Shown here in pieces: positions 60,920-64,000 of a stretch of DNA of 64,000 bases. Numbering within the stretch: position 1 is the first letter of the stretch; every line of letters starts with the position of its first letter. Both the position numbers and the translations under genes were made by a program. The stretch covers positions 1,178,001-1,242,000 of the forward strand of contig JACKHM010000001.1 in NCBI GenBank assembly GCA_020638995.1. Reading direction: 5' to 3'. Below the pieces are notes generated by a model. That model saw nothing but the letters and a program-made list of their open reading frames with translations. It ran no database searches and was not told the DNA's origin. The stretch comes from Planctomycetaceae bacterium. Its GTDB lineage: Bacteria; Planctomycetota; Planctomycetia; Pirellulales; Pirellulaceae.

Positions 60920-62593
60920 GTGGCACGTTTCATTATGTTCGCGACTCTGCTGGGCTTGCCTTCGCTTGTCGCGGGTCAGGTGTTCGACGAACAATTTGAG
61001 CTTTGGCCCTCGGACCTGCGGATCCGTGGACGCATCGTAGTTGCCGGTCATCTGGCTAGCCCTGTGGTTTTACAAGGCGTGTTACGGGACGCGTCGCAGG
61101 ACCGGGTCACCTTCCTGTTTGACGAAGCGACACCGGAAAGTGTGATTTGTGACTACCGGGAAACGCTTGTCGCGGAGCTGCAATCGGTGAATCAGAAGCA
61201 AGTTCGTGTATCGCTTCGTACAACCGAGATGACTCGTCAGATCGGTGATGCCTTACAGGATTGCGACGTTCTTGTTTGGCACGCAACCGACATATCGCCA
61301 CTGGATTTACGTACGCTGCTTGCACAACGCCAAGCGTTTGTAGATCACTTGGACCGACAGGGAACACTGATAGCCGTTGGGCAAGCTGCCGAACTCTGCG
61401 GGAGATACTTCTATACCGAAGCAACAGCGAATCCGACCGAACTCGAAGGATTGAATCTGCTCGCTGATTGCGTTTTGGAAACAGGGTACAAGGCTCGAGC
61501 CGATGATCGCTTGCGATTACTTAGTATTCTCGCGGCGTACCCGCGCGCGGTAGGAATCGGTCTTGAGGACAACACGCTCCTCTCACTCACGGGGAGGCGG
61601 TTCAGCGTTTTAGGCGAGGGTCACGCGACTTTTTTGTTAATGGCAAATGAACGGGAACCTGTCCGGTCTCAAACGATTGCCGCGCGTCGTTCAAACCGGC
61701 AGTATGAGTCAGACTACTTGGTGGACCTAACCCAATGGCGGCGTGAAGCAATTGACCGAACTCTTCCACCCTTCCCACCTGCCGAGCCTGAAGTTCCGAA
61801 TGTTGAGAACGGAACGCTAGTGATCGTCGGAGGCGGTGGAACGCCGGAAGGGCTGATGACGCGGTTCGTTGAATTGGCCGGGGGCGTAGAAGTTGCCCGA
61901 ATGGTGTACGTCCCTTGCAGCGAGGACGATGAAGTTTCCGAACGCCAGTCGACTGTCGAAGCGTGGAAACGGATGGGTGTAAATCATGCGACGTTTGTCC
62001 ATACCAAGGATCGCCATAGGGCGAACAATGACGAAGCCTTTCTCGCACCATTGCGAGATGCCACGGGCTTGTGGTTCGGAGGTGGACGACAGTGGAACTT
62101 CTCCGACTCCTATTATGGCACCAAAGCCCATGCACTGATGAAAGCGGTGTTAAGGCGCGGCGGCGTCGTTGGCGGCTCGTCGGCTGGAGCATCGATCCAG
62201 GCCAGATATCTGGCGAGGGCAACGCCGATTGAAAATTTTGACATTATGGCTCCGGGATACGAACGTGGGGGACTAGGTTTTATCCGCGGAGTCGCTATCG
62301 ACCAGCATTTCTCAGAACGCAAGCGACAGAAGGATATGACCCAACTCGTCAATCGCTATCCACAACTGCTCGGGATAGGTATCGATGAGCGCACCGCAAT
62401 CATCGTTCACGACTCGGTTGCCGAGGTCATCGGACGCGGTCGCGTGTACTTTTACGATCGCCAGCGACCAGTCTACCCAGATCGGCCCGATTACATCGCC
62501 TTGCCGGACGGTTCAAAGTTTGACCTCGCCCTTCGGCAAGTCCTTGTTGACACGAGTACGGAGTCAGAGCCCGCCACGACCACCAATCGCTAA
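60920..62593 (+). CDS. Cyanophycinase with an additional N-terminal domain
   Basis: Protein of 557 residues starting at a GTG at 60920, with AAAGGA at 60907-60912, giving a signal peptide (MFATLLGLPSLVAG). Residues about 20-250 are an extra domain (DQRIRGRIVVAGHLA-type strand opening, DVLVWHATDISPL, GTLIAVGQAAELCG) with a Rossmann or GATase-like strand order. The cyanophycinase part follows: LVIVGGGGTPEGLMTRF, ATGLWFGGGRQWNF, the nucleophile S421 in GGSSAGAS (418-425), and AIDQHFSERKRQKDM. Cyanophycinases cleave cyanophycin (multi-L-arginyl-poly-aspartate) to dipeptides; an exported one could use external polymer. Confidence 0.88.
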   Translation: MARFIMFATLLGLPSLVAGQVFDEQFELWPSDLRIRGRIVVAGHLASPVVLQGVLRDASQDRVTFLFDEATPESVICDYRETLVAELQSVNQKQVRVSLRTTEMTRQIGDALQDCDVLVWHATDISPLDLRTLLAQRQAFVDHLDRQGTLIAVGQAAELCGRYFYTEATANPTELEGLNLLADCVLETGYKARADDRLRLLSILAAYPRAVGIGLEDNTLLSLTGRRFSVLGEGHATFLLMANEREPVRSQTIAARRSNRQYESDYLVDLTQWRREAIDRTLPPFPPAEPEVPNVENGTLVIVGGGGTPEGLMTRFVELAGGVEVARMVYVPCSEDDEVSERQSTVEAWKRMGVNHATFVHTKDRHRANNDEAFLAPLRDATGLWFGGGRQWNFSDSYYGTKAHALMKAVLRRGGVVGGSSAGASIQARYLARATPIENFDIMAPGYERGGLGFIRGVAIDQHFSERKRQKDMTQLVNRYPQLLGIGIDERTAIIVHDSVAEVIGRGRVYFYDRQRPVYPDRPDYIALPDGSKFDLALRQVLVDTSTESEPATTTNR

Positions 62594-62995
62594 CGTCCTC
62601 GATGAATGACCACGCCGCGTGCTGCCGGTTGAGAAACCGGGGCGCCACATGCGAAGGATTACTCACGCACGTGGCAAGTTCGTCACGTCTCAACTGGATT
62701 GCGATCGGCGAGATTCTTCGAGCGGTAAGGTACGGAACTCTGGCGGTTTCCCTAATTTAGAAGTCGCCTACCGGGATCCCAAGTTGCGAGGCCGTTGAGC
62801 GGCACGACTCGGCGATTTTCTTCGTGTACATTTTCTTCGTGTACATGATTTACTTAGACTCGGCGTAGGGGTACAAAGCTGGTTCAGTGGATGTGGCAAA
62901 AAGTTTGGGCAGGTGGGACGTGATCTGTCCACGCTATCACTTACGACCCTGGACGCTTGATGATTTCAAACTCCAGGCCGAATTGAGGGGCCGAT
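62594..62995. other. Gap with a 15-base tandem duplication
   Basis: No gene recognised between the cyanophycinase gene and the HTH remnant. Apart from the tandem repeat listed separately, I see no hairpin or promoter of note. A short frame near 62887-62985 (reading WDVICPRYHLRPWTLDD) is not convincing. Confidence 0.4.
62815..62844. repeat. 15-base perfect tandem duplication
   Basis: ATTTTCTTCGTGTAC occurs twice in direct succession (62815-62829 and 62830-62844) and is followed by ATGATTT. It is a simple duplication, probably a slippage event in a non-coding stretch. Confidence 0.85.
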
Positions 62996-63244
62996 ATGAC
63001 AACAGGCTCGCCGCAACTGGTCAGACAGTGGTTGCTGCTCAAGAAGCTATGCGCATCTCACGTGGGCAAAACCGTCGCGGAGCTGTCTCGCGAGCTGGAA
63101 GTCAATGCCAAGACCATTCGACGCGACCTGATTGTCTTTCGCGATGCCGGGTTCCCCATTGACGAGTCGACCGGCGCCGGTGGACGGAAGTCGTATCGCA
63201 TCGTCAACGGCCCTTCCGCGTTCAACAGAACGCGGCCTCATTGA
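62996..63244 (+). pseudogene. Truncated HTH domain of a WYL-type regulator
   Basis: An open frame of 82 codons with GAGGGG five bases before its ATG. It encodes the N-terminal winged HTH of YafY/WYL regulators: LLKKLCASHVGKTVAELSRELEVNAKTIRRDLIVFRDAGFP and GGRKSYRIVNG. Full-length members have about 320 residues with a WYL domain. Here the similarity stops after the wing, and the frame closes at GPSAFNRTRPH. No WYL sequence follows; the next sequence is a methyltransferase piece. It is probably a deletion remnant, although a free-standing HTH protein cannot be excluded. Confidence 0.6.
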
Positions 63245-63273
63245 AGCAATGATCTCGCCAACCGGCTTCGGTC

Positions 63274-63816
63274 GTGGAATCAGGCGGCACATTGACGCGA
63301 AACCTGCTGGGATTCTCTACGGCAATATTTGCTGGCCCGTCACCGTATGAGGAATTGATCTTTGACCGTGTTTTTTGCCACGGGTTGATGGAACATCTGA
63401 TCGACCCCGTGCCTGCGATGCGCGAACTGCTGCGAGTGCTCAAGCCCGGCGGAGTCATCGGAGTCAGCAGTCCCGTTTGGGGCGGCTTTGTCCTCGCGCC
63501 GCTGTCTGATACGCTGCGGATGGCAATCGAGACGTACACAACATTGCAGATGAGCAACGGCGGCGATGTGCATGTCGGTCGCAATCTCTGAACGTATTTG
63601 GCAGCCGCAGGATTTGAGAACTACGAGATGTCTGCGCGGTACGAAGTGTATTCGTCACTGCCCTTAATCGGTGAATACCTCGCCGTCCAACTCGACCGTA
63701 CCGGCGATGCCGCTTCGGCCAAAACATTTCGCGATTGGGGCGAACAACTCGGCGGCCTGTTTGCTCAATGTTGGGTGTCATGTGTCGCATGCAAACCAGC
63801 GGTATCGAATCAATGA
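63274..63816 (+). pseudogene. SAM-dependent methyltransferase pseudogene with one nonsense codon
   Basis: The frame reads as the C-terminal two-thirds of a class I methyltransferase: FDRVFCHGLMEHLIDPVPAMRELLRVLKPGGVIGVSSPVWGG, then DVHVGRNL. A TGA at 63589-63591 stops it, and the same frame continues as TYLAAAGFENYEMSARYEVYSSLPLIGEYLAVQLD, ending in FAQCWVSCVACKP. At this point relatives usually have Arg in G-R-N-L-R, so a CGA to TGA change explains the stop. The N-terminal SAM-binding glycine loop is also missing. The gene is therefore broken twice. Confidence 0.8.
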
Positions 63817-63846
63817 CTCATTTCTGACACCAGAGAGCGGCAAGCC

Positions 63847-64000
63847 ATGAACGATGACGAGCTACTGGAGGCCTTCGTGAGCTGCAAACTTCCGTTCGAA
63901 CAGTGGACTCACCGTGCGCACGTTCGCGTCGCGTATATCTACGCATCTCGACACGGCTTTCGATCCGCGCTGGACCAAGTTAGAACGCGCATCAAGGCTT
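63847..64000 (+). CDS. Conserved hypothetical protein, cut by the window end
   Basis: The first 51 codons of a gene that continues past the window. The start is MNDDELLEAFVSCKLPFEQW, then THRAHVRVAYIYASRHGF, with the W-T-H-x-A-H-x-R-V-A pattern that I recall from a widespread short hypothetical family. The two His residues in THRAH could bind metal. It lies 30 bases after the methyltransferase pseudogene. Nothing further can be said without the rest. Confidence 0.75.
   Translation, partial: MNDDELLEAFVSCKLPFEQWTHRAHVRVAYIYASRHGFRSALDQVRTRIKA

Noticed and set aside
1..64000. CRISPR arrays, tRNA and rRNA genes
   Set aside because: No regularly spaced direct repeats and no tRNA-like T-loop and anticodon arrangement were seen on either strand.

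Overview
The window looks like a chromosomal segment of a planctomycete, probably of the Pirellulaceae/Rhodopirellula type. The main evidence is the set of planctomycete-specific families: two DUF1592-family haem-motif proteins each paired with a DUF1552 protein, two DUF1549/DUF1553 proteins each paired with a DUF1501 protein, twin-arginine-like leaders, DUF4013 and many lipid-phase or secreted proteins. Base composition is moderate, around 52-55% G+C by eye. I see no rRNA, tRNA or CRISPR array. Identifications rest on reading motifs and domain order; no database search was run.

Layout. 348-1865: an NRDE/TANGO2-family gene and a convergent orphan with a weak nuclease-like motif. 2632-6125 (+): first DUF1592-DUF1552 pair. 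6239-13022 (-): a complete type I Wadjet plasmid-defence operon, jetA-jetB-jetC-jetD. 13439-15394 (-): a Ser/Thr kinase fused to a degenerate receiver domain, and a small coiled-coil protein. 15689-22772 (+): a large secreted protein, a membrane-anchored protein, glycerate 2-kinase and a hybrid histidine kinase. 22773-24151: a decayed tract with an IS1634-type transposase remnant. 24152-26812 (+): an alkaline-phosphatase-like protein, a DsrE-like protein, a 58-residue gene and a DUF1801 protein. 26846-36699 (-): a tightly packed cluster of DUF1549/1553, DUF1501, an M19-like dipeptidase, DUF1592, DUF1552 and a cupin, with several stop/start overlaps. 36820-39218 (-): DUF983, a YdjM-like membrane protein and an RNase of the metallo-beta-lactamase/beta-CASP family. 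39353-44061 (-): ABC transporter with a permease-CPBP protease fusion, then a PadR repressor and an unusual HAAS-STN protein. 44176-48243 (-): a small secreted protein, DUF4013, an oxidoreductase, an HpcH/HpaI aldolase and a HAD phosphatase.

48244-54166 (+) is the most interesting regulatory part. A cyclic-di-GMP-I (GEMM-I) riboswitch lies near 48403-48515. It is followed by an undescribed-looking array of hairpins whose loops repeat GGGCAG and which ends in a strong terminator at 48825-48859. Next come TadE, a TadG-like von Willebrand protein, a second TadE and a DUF11 surface protein. Second-messenger control of Tad-type pilus or surface genes is the simplest reading.

54198-60113 (-): DUF1549/1553, a pre-peptidase domain protein and DUF1501. 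60331-62593: UPF0178 protein and a secreted cyanophycinase with an extra N-terminal domain. 62594-64000: a decaying end with a truncated HTH regulator, a methyltransferase pseudogene broken by one TGA codon, and the start of a conserved hypothetical gene that runs off the window.
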